From positions 2,728,001-2,792,000 of the forward strand of contig JAJGBQ010000002.1 in assembly GCA_022457065.1 (NCBI GenBank): a DNA stretch of 64,000 nt, given 5' to 3'. The notes under the pieces are model-generated. The model searched no databases. It was not told the origin of the DNA and worked only from the letters and a program-made list of their open reading frames with translations. This DNA comes from Curvularia sp. ZM96 (Eukaryota > Ascomycota > Dothideomycetes > Pleosporales > Pleosporaceae). The translations under genes were made by a program, and so were the position numbers. Below are positions 1 through 11,919 of the stretch, in pieces. Position 1 is the first letter of the stretch. Each line of letters opens with the position of its first letter.

Positions 1-446
1 TGGGCGCTCAAGGCTACTCAGCGTCTGGACAAGTACAATGTTTTCGCACTAGTGCAAGGCGGAGGTCTGACCGGCCAAGCAGAGGCGATGACTTTGGCAG
101 TAGCAAAAGCATTGCTGGTTCATGAGCCCGCATTGAAGCCAGCACTACGAAGAGGTGAGTTATTTTTTCTTGTGGATTCAGGCGTCTTCATCGCAACAAA
201 GCTTCTCTGGCTGTTACTCGAGCATTGCCAATGCACACCTTATACCTCACGCCACTACATGATTATGCCCTAGACAATCCCCAAACCCCCCTTCTGGAAA
301 CACTAAGCATGTTGTGCATGCGCTTCTAAAACACGGGTGCTAACTCTCTTGTAGCTGGTACCATAACGCGCGATCCAAGGAAGGTGGAAAGGAAGAAGCC
401 AGGTCATGTCAAAGCACGCAAGATGCCTACCTGGGTCAAGCGATGA
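1..446 (+). CDS. Mitochondrial ribosomal protein uS9m (MRPS9), 3' part
   Basis: Only the last two exons lie in the window; the 5' part is off the left edge. Exon 1-154 is open in frame 1 and encodes the core of the S9 fold (LDKYNVFALVQGGGLTGQA). Exon 355-446 encodes the basic C-terminal tail, with TRDPR, VERKKPG, KARK and a terminal KR. The 200-nt intron (155-354) has a GTGAGT donor, a GCTAAC branch-like site and a TTGTAG acceptor, and splicing keeps the frame (phase 1). The tail matches bacterial-type S9 (RDPR.VERKKPG..KAR) rather than cytosolic RPS16, so a mitoribosome small-subunit protein is the best reading. In S9 proteins this tail reaches the decoding site and contacts P-site tRNA. The mitochondrial presequence cannot be checked because the start is missing. 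Confidence 0.85.
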
Positions 447-3400
447 ACAGTGCCTTGTCTAGACGCGTTCTCCAGGTCACTGGGTGCGGTCTTGGTAGCA
501 TTGTCGAATATACAAATCAATCATCACTCGCCACCATAAGCTATTAGTATGAGTGCAATTTTCCAAAACTACCAATGCGTAAATGCCGGGGCCTTCCGGA
601 CATGGAACATTTGCTTTACCATCGTATGCATTGACGATACCGTTGTGTGGCTTCAACAGCGTCGCGCACCAGTCGGACTAGTATCTGCTGCGATGCGACG
701 GAGAGGACATGGCCAAGCGCTTTGCGGGTAACGCACCGTTTATCTTGTCGTGGTACGGCCACCGGGAAATCCCATCCCTGCCGCGCAATATGTTTTCAGT
801 GCCGAGCTCGGAAAAATTTGGGGGTTGACATGCGCTCAACCACGCTTCCCATGCCTCGGTATGCAGGTCGAGTATCATCTTCTGCAGGCATGTTGAATCA
901 GCCATAGCAACATTTTGGCTGACTGTTTTTGCATTCTCGGTCCGTTCCTGACAGCCTTTGACAACCGGACTCTTAGCAGTAATCCTTGGAAGGGGAACGC
1001 GGAGTGGCATGAATTTCTAGGCGCAAAAAACAAAATTGCCATATGTGGTGTAATTATGGTATTGACGACATACATGACTGTGTTGACAGAAGACGTCGGA
1101 CGCGCGCGAAGCGCGACGATGGATTCCGAAAAGCATAGGGAAATTACACAGGACAGGGCTTTGTAAGCATACTACAAGCAAAGCGCTTCACGTAGAAAAG
1201 CTCAGTGCCAATCGCATGTACGACCATGACGACGGTACGGAGACGTGGTAATCAGAAGCGAGGTGACAACGATCCTGACTCGTCAGTCTGGACTCAACCA
1301 TAAGGCGACCAATTGGATACAGTCTCGAGCGTAGTTGGTTGAGTATCCACTCGCATAGACGTCTCGGTTGCTCCGGGTCGCATCGTCGACAGAGTTCGAA
1401 TGGTGGAGATGGCGGTGCGACATGGAGTTACCAAGAAGCCTCAGCCGCCAAAGAGGCTCTAAACGGCAACCGTTGGGATGGCGGCGATTCTCACCGCCGC
1501 CAAGGGACGTCGGCGACGAATGCGCAGGCGGACCAAGTGGCACGGGTCTCGCCCGCTGCTGTGTGTCGAGGATGAAGCGGTGAGACGAGTCAGAAGGGTT
1601 TTATTTGGAAGCGAACGAAACCTTCTCGAAGCATGTTCAACGCCGTGGTCCTTTGTTATGTTAGGAGGCCGACAGTGCAGGTGGACGCAGCAGCTGGGGC
1701 CACATGATGATCGCCAGCCGGACCGCAATGACGCACTCGCATGGCCTGTGATGACAGACGCGCAGACAATTGGACTGGTTTGGTTTCGTTAGGCGATAGA
1801 TGGTTGGGGGCATGCGGCGGTACACCGCTGGAGAAGCACGCGGGCTTGCGACGCTCACGTGGAGCGCCATTCATACTACCGTGACCTTTGGCCAGGATCC
1901 GTGCGTGAGGCATGTGGCGCGACAAGCGGTGCATTCCATGTGTCATTTCGAGTGCTGGGCGGGCTTTGTTAGCCCCGAATAAACGGTGCAGCCTAGCGTG
2001 GGCAGCTCTGCCGGGCTGAGAGCAGACATGACGGAGAGTTCGCGGCAAAAGCCACTGAGGTTTGTCGGCAGCGCAGTCCGAAATGGCCCTAGCCCCACCC
2101 GAGCCCAGGCCCAGACGCGGTACTGCGTGAGATTTGAGGATGCGCTGCGGCGCACAGGAGCTTCGGTCAGATGGAGGTGGTGAGGGCGCGGGGCGTGATG
2201 ACACGGCGAGGCGAGGCGAGGAGAGGAGAGGAGAGACGGGACGTGGTGTCGGAGGAGCTGGAGGGGGAGTTTGGCTGTGGGCAGGATCGACGAGTGAGGC
2301 TAAGGCTAACGAAGGGAGGGGAGCAGCAGCGCAAGGCAGGATCGACCACAGGCGAGCGCACCCCTGCCCCTAGGCGGGAACTTGCAGCGTGGCAGAGATG
2401 AGAGGTGGGCGGATCGAGCGTAGAGCCCGAGATAGCCCCTAAACCTTCTGCCTCTCTCTCTCCTCCCCGTCCCCCTCCCTCGCCCCGATGCGTCACCAGC
2501 GCGGCTGATGGCATGCGCGTGCAGACGGCGACGACGACGTGCGCACGCGCGCGCTGAGGCCGGCAAGGTTCGACGTTTGTTTGATGATTTGGCAGCAGCG
2601 CCCGGCAGCCAGGAGCGCTTCAGCAACCGACGCTCCATGGCAGTGAGTGTGAAACAAGAGCGCGACAGGGCTCGGAACGGCGCTGGGGACGGTTAGTCGT
2701 GCCTCCCACGGTCCTGGCCGACTGCTGCTCTGCGCCGCGCTGGTCGCTGTCGCTGTCGAGGCCGCCAAGCCCAGCCTGGTGAGAGGTCGAGTTCCTGGGC
2801 CAGCAACCTGCGACATTTGGCCGCCGTGGGCCCGGCCGACGGCATCGCGAGGCGTCGTGCTGGCTGGAGGCCGCGAGCAGCAGCGCAGCGCACCACGAAC
2901 GAGGCGGCCGCCGTGGGTCCCGCTCTGCGGTGGTCGCCAGGCTCGTGCAGACGACACATCCGGTGGTGCAGCGCAGCCAACACCCAACAAGGCGACGATG
3001 CCCTGCAGCATGGGCTGCACTGGCGCGTGCAGATCCACCATGGGCGATCCGTAACCATGGCGGACAGGGTATTTGTGAGCCCCACCCTGACGAGATCGGA
3101 AATCGGATGCTTCGCATGGTCGCTGACAGAGAGGGCTCCAGGACGTCGTCTACTCGTCAGCACTCGCTCGCCCGGCCTGCAGCCACACCCACTGCTCAGG
3201 TACCCACCATTGTTTTCTCCTCTAGTTTCAACACCCCGGTCCAGATATTTACAGCTGCTCGCCGGCGTGGCTTGGAGACTACTTCCTTTTTTGCTTCTCA
3301 CGCGGCCCCCATGGGCTCCCAATGTGGTGATTTTGCATCGTCTCCTCCCCCTCGACTCTGCGGTTCCTGTGTGCTACACGCAGCCTAGCACTGCCGACCA

Positions 3401-4558
3401 GCCCCCCCACTACGCCTACGCCTACGCCCTCGCCAGGTCCGCGTCCCCTCGCCCATTTGGGCCTGCCCGTGAAGCTGCTGTCCTGTCCTGACCTGTCGTG
3501 TGGTGACGCTCCAGGCTCGCACGGGCGGCGCCAGTGATCCCTCTCGACGCTGCTAATAAAGCCTCTCCGCTCCGTTCGCTGCCCGTGACCCCCAGAGCCT
3601 TTGACTGCAAAACCCACCGTCTGTCGCACTTCCAGTCTGGCCTCGGACCGAAGGCCTTCTTCGTCGCCGTTGTCTCTCGCCCACTGCGCACCAACCCTCT
3701 CTCCCCCCTCGACAACCAAGACACTATTTCCGTGTGAAGAACGTCAGTGTGCGTTTAGGCCGTTAAGCTACCGTACCGCACGACGTTAAGTTGTTTGAGA
3801 CATTCTCCTAGACCGGCCTCTGCTCACGTCCGACTCGTTGAAATCCTCATCGGTTGGCAAGGACTACCCTTCAAACTTCGCACGCATAAGCCTCGCCTCA
3901 CCACCGGCCCAGGCCAGACAGGGTCCCTCCACGCCCGTCTCCACCGGACAATTTCGCTGTCGAGCACCGGCGACGTCCTTAGTCGGTCCACTCGACGCAC
4001 ATATTTTCTCCAGCATTTCCACTTCGGGACCAATCATCCCGGTCCCTGGAGCATTGCATTGCCCAAATCCTCCTGCACTCCAAAGCGAGGATATCCCAGC
4101 CAAACGCCGAGGCTCTTGCGCGAGCCTCCTCAACTGCACCATTGGGCTCCATTGGCTCCGTAGTCGACGTGTCGGGGCTGTGTTTATATCCAAACCATCT
4201 GGTCCTGGAGCCATCTGCCCTGCCAATTTTGGACGTCATACATCAACCAACCACTGGCCCATCTTCTCGCCCTCTCTTTCTGGTCCATTTGCACGCGCAC
4301 ACCTGCCCAATCCATACGCCTCTTGCATCCCGTCTACCCTCTCTCGCGCCATTACCATTGCTATAGCCATAGTCATCATCGCTGCCGCCTGCGCATCCCC
4401 CCCGCCTTCCCACCCCACCTCTTGCGCCCGACCACCTACGACTTTGTCCTGCCCAAGCCTGCAAGCTGGCCAATTACGCGACGCCGCCAGTCTCGCCCTC
4501 GGCGTACCGGGCCCTCGACTCGCCCTTCAGTCTGCAGTTGAAAGGCGGGCTGGTTGGG
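447..4558. other. Intergenic region and long C/T-rich leader
   Basis: I see no supportable gene. Bases 450-2430 are mixed, with a purine-rich GAGGC/GGAGA tract near 2200-2240. From about 3180 to 4558 the plus strand is strongly C/T-rich with many CTCTC and CCC runs, as in fungal promoters and 5' leaders, and it leads into the start codon at 4559. The long open frames here lack ATG or have no protein-like composition. Confidence 0.6.
2202..2240. repeat. GAGGC/GGAGA low-complexity tract
   Basis: Short imperfect tandem units (GGCGA then GGAGA) form a purine-rich run on the plus strand. It is a simple repeat in the spacer, with no coding role visible. Confidence 0.6.
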
Positions 4559-5877
4559 ATGGACAATGACCGCCGGCCACGGCATACTCCCTCAGGTTAC
4601 GCGAGCCAACAAGGCACGCTCCTTCCACCACAGGCCTCCTACCCAGTGGTAAGCGCATCCGACCGCTTCAGGCAGCCGCCCTTGACGGCGCCTGCCCCGC
4701 CTACCTCTCTCCCCTCGTCCGCAAGTCGCGCCAGTCCTCAGGGTTACGGTTACGCTTACGGTGAAGGCGCACAGTTTGGCTCATCCATTCAGCCCTCCAA
4801 CGTCTCGTATGGAACCCAAGACTATGGCGCCGACCAACAGCAGCCCCAGCAGCAGTCCCAACAGCAACAGACGCAACGTTCTTCGCAGCAGTACACGCCC
4901 TACGGCCAGAACATCATGTACAGCGTGCCCGGCGCGCAGGGCTCCGCAACGGGGTCGTCGCAGTACGAGCCTGTGGAACAGTACCAGCAAAACAGGGACT
5001 CGGCTATACAGGTCCTTAGCACCGGCTTTGGCGTTGCACAACCGCAGTACTATGAAGGCGGGCCCACGAGCGCGCCTACTTCTGCCATTGCCTCCCAAAG
5101 CGTCCCCTCCCAGTACCCGTCTCTGGCCTACTCCGCATCCCAAACTCAGGTCGGACGAGAAGCCCTTGCTCCTGCCTACACTGCTGCCGGCATGACGGAC
5201 CCCAACCAAGCCCCCTCCCAAGCGGGATACCCGCAGGGCAACTACAGCGAGCCGCAAGCCGCCAGTGGCAACGACTACGATGACTTTTACAGGACGTACC
5301 AAAGCGAACTCAAGAAGACATTTGAGCACGTGCGGGACAGCCGGCTCAGTGAAGCCGGCGCAATGCTGTTTAGAATGTCCGATTGGCTGCTGCACTTTGC
5401 AGAGACCTTGGGTGAGTTTCTTCTCCTATGCCAGATGTAGAGCGAGCAGCTGAATTGACTGTAGCAGGCCTAGTGCGCGACGACGAAACGTACTATCAAC
5501 AACGACTACAGCTATGGGAAGAGTTCAACACCTGCTGGCTCTCCACCCTCCAGAAGCAAAAGGCCATGACGCAGGAAATGATCAGCACCGGCCAGCGCCC
5601 ACAGGCCCCAAAGTCGCTCATCGATTACGACTTTTTGGAGAAGATGGGCACGCAGCTTGTCAAGAACTGTGACAGTATGGAAAAGCACGGCCTGGTCGAC
5701 TACCAGATGGGTGTATGGGAGGAGGAGATCATTGCCAGTCAGTATAGCGCGTCTTGTTATCCATGGTGTGCTTCTTACTGACTTTGCCTAGTGTTGACAT
5801 CTTGCATGGACCTCCTCGAGGAAGTTGGTGCAGGCTCCTCAGCACAACGACCCACATCTACAGCACGCCGGCGCTGA
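4559..5877 (+). CDS. Gln/Pro/Ser-rich protein with RfeF-like C-terminus
   Basis: Three exons: 4559-5411, 5468-5737 and 5792-5877 (about 402 residues). The start is the first ATG of the frame (MDNDRRPRH). Residues 1 to about 235 are low complexity, rich in Ser, Pro, Gln and Tyr, with a CAG/CAA-encoded glutamine stretch near residues 95-115. The C-terminal ~160 residues look folded: YQSELKKTFEHVRDSRL, then DDETYYQQRLQLWEEFNTC, then LVDYQMGVWEEEII. From memory this block resembles fungal proteins annotated as the putative transcription factor RfeF. I see no known DNA-binding motif, so a regulatory role is inferred. Intron 1 (5412-5467) ends in a tandem TAGCAG acceptor; intron 2 (5738-5791) has a GTCAGT donor. 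The gene sits behind an unusually long C/T-rich leader. Confidence 0.8.
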
Positions 5878-8800
5878 TCGCGGTAAGCTCGGACAATGGC
5901 GATCCCGCTGGTGTAGCTTGTTACGCAGTAGCATCCGAAGATTGTTCACCCAGTGCGTTCACGCACGCGCACGACTTTCTTCCCAAATACGCAAACGACA
6001 TGGACTGCTTTTTCTTTCCTGTACATATACCGGTCATGGCGCAGTCTCTCATGCCCTCTTTCCTTTTTTTTCTCATCAAGTCTATCAGAGGCAATGGGCA
6101 GAGGGTGCTCATGGCAGAAGGTGATGATCTACACCCATTTTCTCCTGGCCTTGAAATACATACTGCTGTTCGCGGCGTCTTTTCTTTTCTAGCGTTTTTC
6201 TCTTCGACTTCGAGTCACACATCACCTTGTTTCTTTTGTGGCCATCTATTTGGCTTTTCTCCATCTCCTTCCGGCGCGCATTTTGGGAAAAGCGGGGGAG
6301 CCCCGGGGTACGAACGCAATTGTAACGCACGGTTCATGTTGACGACATATCTTTGGATGCGCAGATATTTTGGAACATGGTTGCTTTTAGTCACGCGTCT
6401 TAATGCTGGTACGGGTAACCCAGCGCAGGCGCTGGAAAGCTTTGATGGGGTATACGACGACACATGGACTGATGATGAGGTGGACAAAGTGAAGCGCCGA
6501 GCGACGGGTGCATGTGGATCCCCGAAGGACCGCGCTTGCTGGAAAGCAAGATACTGCGACAAGACGGCCAAGTCTCAGAGTAGTCAAAACAAGGGCAAAA
6601 AAACTCCTGTACTGGTCATTGGACGGTTTTACCCTGAGTGAGCCTGAGATGCTAGTGCAGCGAACGACAGCTGTCACCAACGGCCCAGAGCGGATCCACT
6701 GCAACGATGAGGTTGGGCAGCAACTGTATCATAGAACTGTTTTTGGTTTAGAGCAATATAGCTTCACTGCATACATTCTTGTTTTGAACGTACTCCGAAA
6801 GTATGAGGCTACACCTCCAGAAGCAGCAGTCAGCCGAGGGCGATCTAAGTTACAGTACCATGTATCGGCAGCCCATGTTGCCACAGTCGTCTTACAGGGC
6901 TACGTTTGTTGTACGCCTCAGGATACCAAGGCTAACCCTCGATACGAACCCCGTGGCAGCCTCACGTATCGACAGGTGTCGTTCAGCTCCTCAACAGGAT
7001 TACCCATGCCCTGGACCGAGACAGGATCCTTCCCAGTCTGTGCTGCGACTTGGCGGCACATCAAGGCCGTGTCCCGCATGTGGAGTTGGATTTAGCAGTC
7101 AGCCACAGAAACAAAGGCCCGGATCGACAGGCGCCACAATCAAGTTCAAGAAAAAACAAAACATGTGTCGTTCTTCACATGAGACGAGACGGCTGTGGTC
7201 CAAGCCCTTGCAGCACATCCCCATGGCCCCCCATGTTGGACAGCCATTGGACCTGGGCGGCGATCATACAGGATCGGATGGGGGTATAGCAACCCTCCTC
7301 CAGTACCTATATAGGGGACCGCTAATCTCTGCAACGCCCGATGCTTCTCCCCGTTTCACCACGAAAAGAATCTCCAAAGGGAGGAAGGGAAGGACACGGA
7401 TCCGCTCGCTCTCCATCTGATTGTGAAGCGTGCAAATTGGAGGTCTTACCATTCGGCATCTCATGCGGTCATACTCTTGTACGCGCTTGCCTTTTGCCCC
7501 ACTTCCTTTCAATATTCCCACACCCCTGGCCAATATCAATGCTTTCCAGAGCGACCACTCTCGGTCGGAGATCTGCCACTCACACACCAACATCAGCAGC
7601 AGCCCCGCCAGCCTCGTATTTTTGCGTGAGCTGAAAAAGTCATGAATAACCACTCTTTTCTCTTCATCGTGCAGCAAGCTCACCCCCCCGCGCGCGCCCT
7701 GGGCTGCGGGTCCCACCAATCAATTGCTGATCCTGTTGAAAGGAGACGATGGGCTCGTCTCCTGTGTCCTGGGAGTTTTAATGTTCCTAACAATCACGCG
7801 CATCAGCTGGCTGTGCGGTTCGGATAAATGCAGTCCCAAGTGGCTTGATCTCGCCCTCTCTCTTCCTCACGCCCCGCCCCTTTGCACAAGGGAACTAGCA
7901 TTACTTTCACAATTCCTCCCCATCCTTTTCTTGGGTTTGTTTTTCTTTTGCTCAAAAATAGATTGCCATCGCCTGACTCGTATTTCCCGCGTCATAGATT
8001 TCCTTATGTTGTATACACACTATTCTGCTATTGGCTCATCCCACCCCTCTCTCTCTCGCTGGGAACTTGGCTACACCTTGCGACATAGGGTACACATGTG
8101 CCCGACCCCGTGGCTTGAGCAAAGAACTGTGGGTCCTTGCACACACGAAATAGCTCAGCGCCTGGACCTGGGGCCTGTCACTACGTACGCGAAAGTATCG
8201 AGTCACAGATACCACGTTGCACCAGACCACGGCATTGGTAGCCAGTAAGGCGGCTGCTTGTGTGAGGACCGAATAGACGTACGCTGTGAGAACACGATCC
8301 GTCGCCTCATGTATATGGAACTGTACTGCTTGATGCCTTGAACGCGCGTGTGGCGTTTGTCACTGCCATACGTGAATTTGTGCCTAGATACGATACACGG
8401 GCTGGATCGTGGGCTGTCGAGGAAATAGTATCGTGACATTGCGCACATGTGTGGTACTAGCTATGCATCATTGAATCTTCGACCTGGGATATCGGGCACC
8501 AAACTGGAGACGACGTGGGAGAGTTTCTCTCGGTGGATACACGAGCGTGGTAAGCAACCAGGTACCAAGAGTTAGCTGGTATCTGTACGAGGTGCTGCAG
8601 GGAAGAAGATGTGTATGGGACAGGAGCGCTTTCCCCATCTGGTCTGGCGGTCGAGGTATGATACCTCACATACTTTTGCCTTTACATCTTCCAGACGTAG
8701 TTGGTTGTGTGCTTTGGTAGTACTGCGTAACTTATCATACACACCTATTCACGCCCCAAACGGTTCCAAAAATCCAAAGTCAGCAAAAGTGAGAAATATG

Positions 8801-10429
8801 GATGTGCGAGGCATTAATTCCATCTCTCATAATTCACTAGGATACTAGATAGTAGCACGCACGCACACAACGCCAACCTTACCCCTTTGCCTCCACCTCA
8901 TAGCACAACTTCTCTCTCACACCAGCCATCCTCTACAGCCATCTTCCTCCCCTTCACACACCACCATTATCCCCCACTGAACAATCATCCATCTCTCTCA
9001 CCTCACAAACTCCCCGTATCATCTACCTACGTCTTACACAGTAACCAACTACTTGCTTCTCCACTGCCAGGCCTCTAGCACTTTCTGGTGAAGACTCAAA
9101 CACCACGGGTTGTTACGAGCGATGGAGATGCGCTGAACTATGCTTGTACTAGACAAGGTACTCTTAGGAAGCCTTGGGGTCCTGGAGTTTCGAGGGCAAG
9201 TGTTATCCTTGCGTGGATGGGTAAAGGTTGGAATTTGAGGGGTTCTTTCAATATTCCTGGGGGAGGGGTGATAGGGATGATGTGGAGGAGAAAAAGCACA
9301 CGGTAGAGTAGCTCAGGTGATCTAGTATTGGACCATCGACTCCTCTACAAGAAGGCAGCTTTAATATATATTTACATGAGCTTAGAGGCTAGGCTCAGGT
9401 GAGTCTAGCCTTAGTAACAAATAAAATAGTTGCCAAAGGAGCTTGGCAAGCTGTATCAGCCGTGCTCGACAGATGAGATAGTGTTTTGATTACACGTCTG
9501 GGTTTGTGGCTTGATGTGATAATGTGTGTGATATAGAGGGAAAAGGGAAAGAAGAATGGGGCTTAGAAAGTTCGGTTTTTCTTTGTCATTTCGTGGGGGA
9601 AAGCAGACTGTGTGAGCATTTCAGGCGCCGAAAGAGGAAGGGCTGTAGTCTTTCAGCAAGCTAGCAGTATGTCTTTTTCCAAGGACTTTCACCTTCTGAT
9701 CCTTAAAGAAGAATACAGAGAGGAGTTGAATAGATGGAGCCACTTAAGATAACACATCTTTCATGCTTCTCTTCTATTGAACCATACACATGACCATAAT
9801 ATCTCGAGCACTTACGCAGGGAGAACGATATGTTCCATGATCTCAGTAGGTACTTGGTGCAAACATTCTAGATTAGCTGGAAAAAACTACCAGTCCTCAG
9901 AATTTCAAATCAAATTCTATCTCTACACCGCACTACTAATCTAAAAAACCTAATCTTACACCCCTCGCTCGCCCGTACCTTACCACCAATACCATCGCAA
10001 TGTCCCATACATGTTCCCATCAACTCACAAATATTTATGTCTATCTTTACACTAGTGGGGTCCGTTTCGTAGTAAGCATTCATAGAACAAAAAGGTTTGA
10101 AGAAAAAGGCCACGAATTACCCTGCAGTGCAAAGCGGTACACTTCTCTAGGCGCGCTGCTAACACCTATACGGGCATGGCCGATAGAGGGTATCTGGATG
10201 CACTTTGCCGAGATAGATGCCGGTGTATTCGCAAACATGTGCGTCAGACGGCACTTCAGTACCGGAATTTGGGACCGAATTCGTCAGGGCCACACCAGTG
10301 ATCATGTGTCGGGCTGCATTGCGTTGTGTGCTGCCCCCACCTGGTTCTCGGGACACGCCCACGGTATGCGTCGTGCATATTTTGGAAAGGAGCCTTGCGT
10401 GATAACGTTCAAAAAGTATCCAAAGCGCT
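5878..10429. other. Intergenic, no supportable gene
   Basis: The 3' region of the RfeF-like gene is followed by about 4.5 kb with no protein I can support. Noted signals are a TATA-like CTATATAGGG at about 7307-7316, a C/T-rich tract at 7850-8050, an almost G-free tract at 8870-9070 followed by a G-rich stretch at 9090-9350, and an AT-rich interval at about 9340-9950. Any transcript here would be non-coding or multi-exonic beyond what I can resolve. Confidence 0.5.
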
Positions 10430-11287
10430 TCATTTACCCAGATCATCGACACGCAAAGCCTTGACGAACCAACAATGCCGTCCGCTTCCAACCAATCTCC
10501 CCGAAACCCGCGGAGAGTTGTTCTCTCCTATGCTTCTCTCCTGCTCCACTAGCTTGTCGGTCCATTCCAGCCAGGCCTTGTCTTTCAGGCACGCGCCCCA
10601 AGCCAAACTCTTGCTCGTAAATAGCCCAATGCAAAATGCGCTCTGTGGGCTTTCGTGAAGTGCCAAGTAGATAGTGTCCTCGCCCCTTCTCGGCCTGCTG
10701 AGGTCTTGATGGCTATCGAATCGTGAAGCTTCTTGAGTGAGTGGGTGCGGAATGTCAAGACGCATGGGCTGCCCGTCTTTCTTTGGTGTTTCCCCTGGTA
10801 CTGCAGCAGTCACGCCTGCGGATTGCAGCGGAAGCGACACAATCTTGATGCGTCCCGTTGAACTGAGATATTCCGACCCATCCAGCAATCCCTCTCTTGA
10901 AAATGAGTACGCGCCATGGTGGATAGCACCCGAAGTAACCGTGTTGATGCTCGAAAACACTCCCAGGAATTGGCAAGGCTGCGTGTTGTACGGATAAGGC
11001 TCGTACTCTAGCACAAAAAGACAGGCTGCAGGCTGCATGAGGCTCAGCATTGACTGCGGTCTGCTTTTCTGGAGTCTGTTGCGCGGTCGTTCCTGTCGTT
11101 CATGCAGTGACTGTACCGTAGGCGGCTTATGCAATTTGCCATACTTCTTCTTGCGTTCCAATGGCATCACAGCAGAGTCACTTGCTGATCTCCTACGCTT
11201 CCCCTTGATCTCAGCTCTTTCCTCATACTTGTTCCGTACAAAATCGCAAATTGCACCCAACTCTCCAAATTCAAATCGACGACCCAT
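10430..11287 (-). CDS. Hypothetical protein (single exon, 285 aa)
   Basis: One uninterrupted frame starts at an ATG (MGRRFEFGELGAICDFV) and ends in TGA. I do not recognise a family. Basic clusters near residues 28-33 (KGKRRR) and 45-52 (RKKKYGK) could act as nuclear localisation signals. The middle (YEPYPYNTQPCQFLGVFSS) and the C-terminal part (GEDTIYLALHES, SKSLAWGACLKDKAW) have the hydrophobic patterning of a folded protein. There is no signal peptide, transmembrane segment or zinc-binding cluster. It could be a lineage-restricted Pleosporales protein. Length and composition argue against a chance frame, but no conserved motif confirms it. Confidence 0.55.
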   Translation of the reverse strand: MGRRFEFGELGAICDFVRNKYEERAEIKGKRRRSASDSAVMPLERKKKYGKLHKPPTVQSLHERQERPRNRLQKSRPQSMLSLMQPAACLFVLEYEPYPYNTQPCQFLGVFSSINTVTSGAIHHGAYSFSREGLLDGSEYLSSTGRIKIVSLPLQSAGVTAAVPGETPKKDGQPMRLDIPHPLTQEASRFDSHQDLSRPRRGEDTIYLALHESPQSAFCIGLFTSKSLAWGACLKDKAWLEWTDKLVEQERSIGENNSPRVSGRLVGSGRHCWFVKALRVDDLGK

Positions 11288-11919
11288 TGTTCAGGCGGCA
11301 ACGTAAGTGAGGGCCGCGTGTGCCGGTTTTCGGCAAGCGAGTGTGTGGTTGATAACGAATGCTGATAACGCAAAGAAACAGAACGACAGTAACGAGAGCG
11401 ACGGATGTGGAGTTGCGGAGCGAGCGACGTCGGTTGATGTATCCATTGACAATCAGATTGATTGTGAGACCGCACGTTTCACTATGCGACAGCTGCCGCA
11501 GGGATGCAGCTGAGTTGCGTTGGCAGTCATCGTTATGGGCAGGGTACGTCATTAGGGGCCGACACAGCCACCAAGCTAGCCACTTCAAGACGCTTTATCA
11601 GAACTCCTTGGTCCGGTCCCAAAATTCAGTCCTTGGAGAAATCCTTCGGACTCCATTCTGGCTTTCTGAGGGGTTAGGCGGGCAATTGACACTGAGTGGC
11701 TGGAACGCCCGGTAAATCCAGGAAGGTAGCCGTATGCATTAACATCCTTTGGCAAAGTGGCGGCGAGTTGCTATACACCATGCCTGATACATGCACAGAA
11801 TTGCTTTTTTCCACAGATGTCTCAACTACGATAAAAACAACAGTTTTTATTGACCGCACGTTCTACAAGCAGACCCTGAAACCCCTAAACTGTTTCTCTA
11901 GTTAAGTCGACACCCCCTT
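11288..11919. other. Intergenic spacer
   Basis: This lies between the start of the minus-strand hypothetical gene and the 3' end of the epoxide hydrolase gene. It presumably holds the promoter of the former and the terminator of the latter. I see no other element. Confidence 0.5.

Noticed and set aside
1656..3322. Overlapping minus-strand frames of 110-209 codons
   Set aside because: They are Arg/Pro/Ser-rich products of GC-rich DNA, open in several frames at once and without any family motif.
3838..4569. 243-codon frame just upstream of the RfeF-like start
   Set aside because: It contains no ATG and is Pro/Ser/Ala low complexity from the C-rich leader. Kept only as a leader observation.
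5754..6641. 295-codon plus-strand frame after the RfeF-like gene
   Set aside because: It starts inside intron 2 of that gene and covers exon 3 in another frame. Composition is Phe/Ser/His-rich and unstructured, as expected for 3' untranslated sequence.
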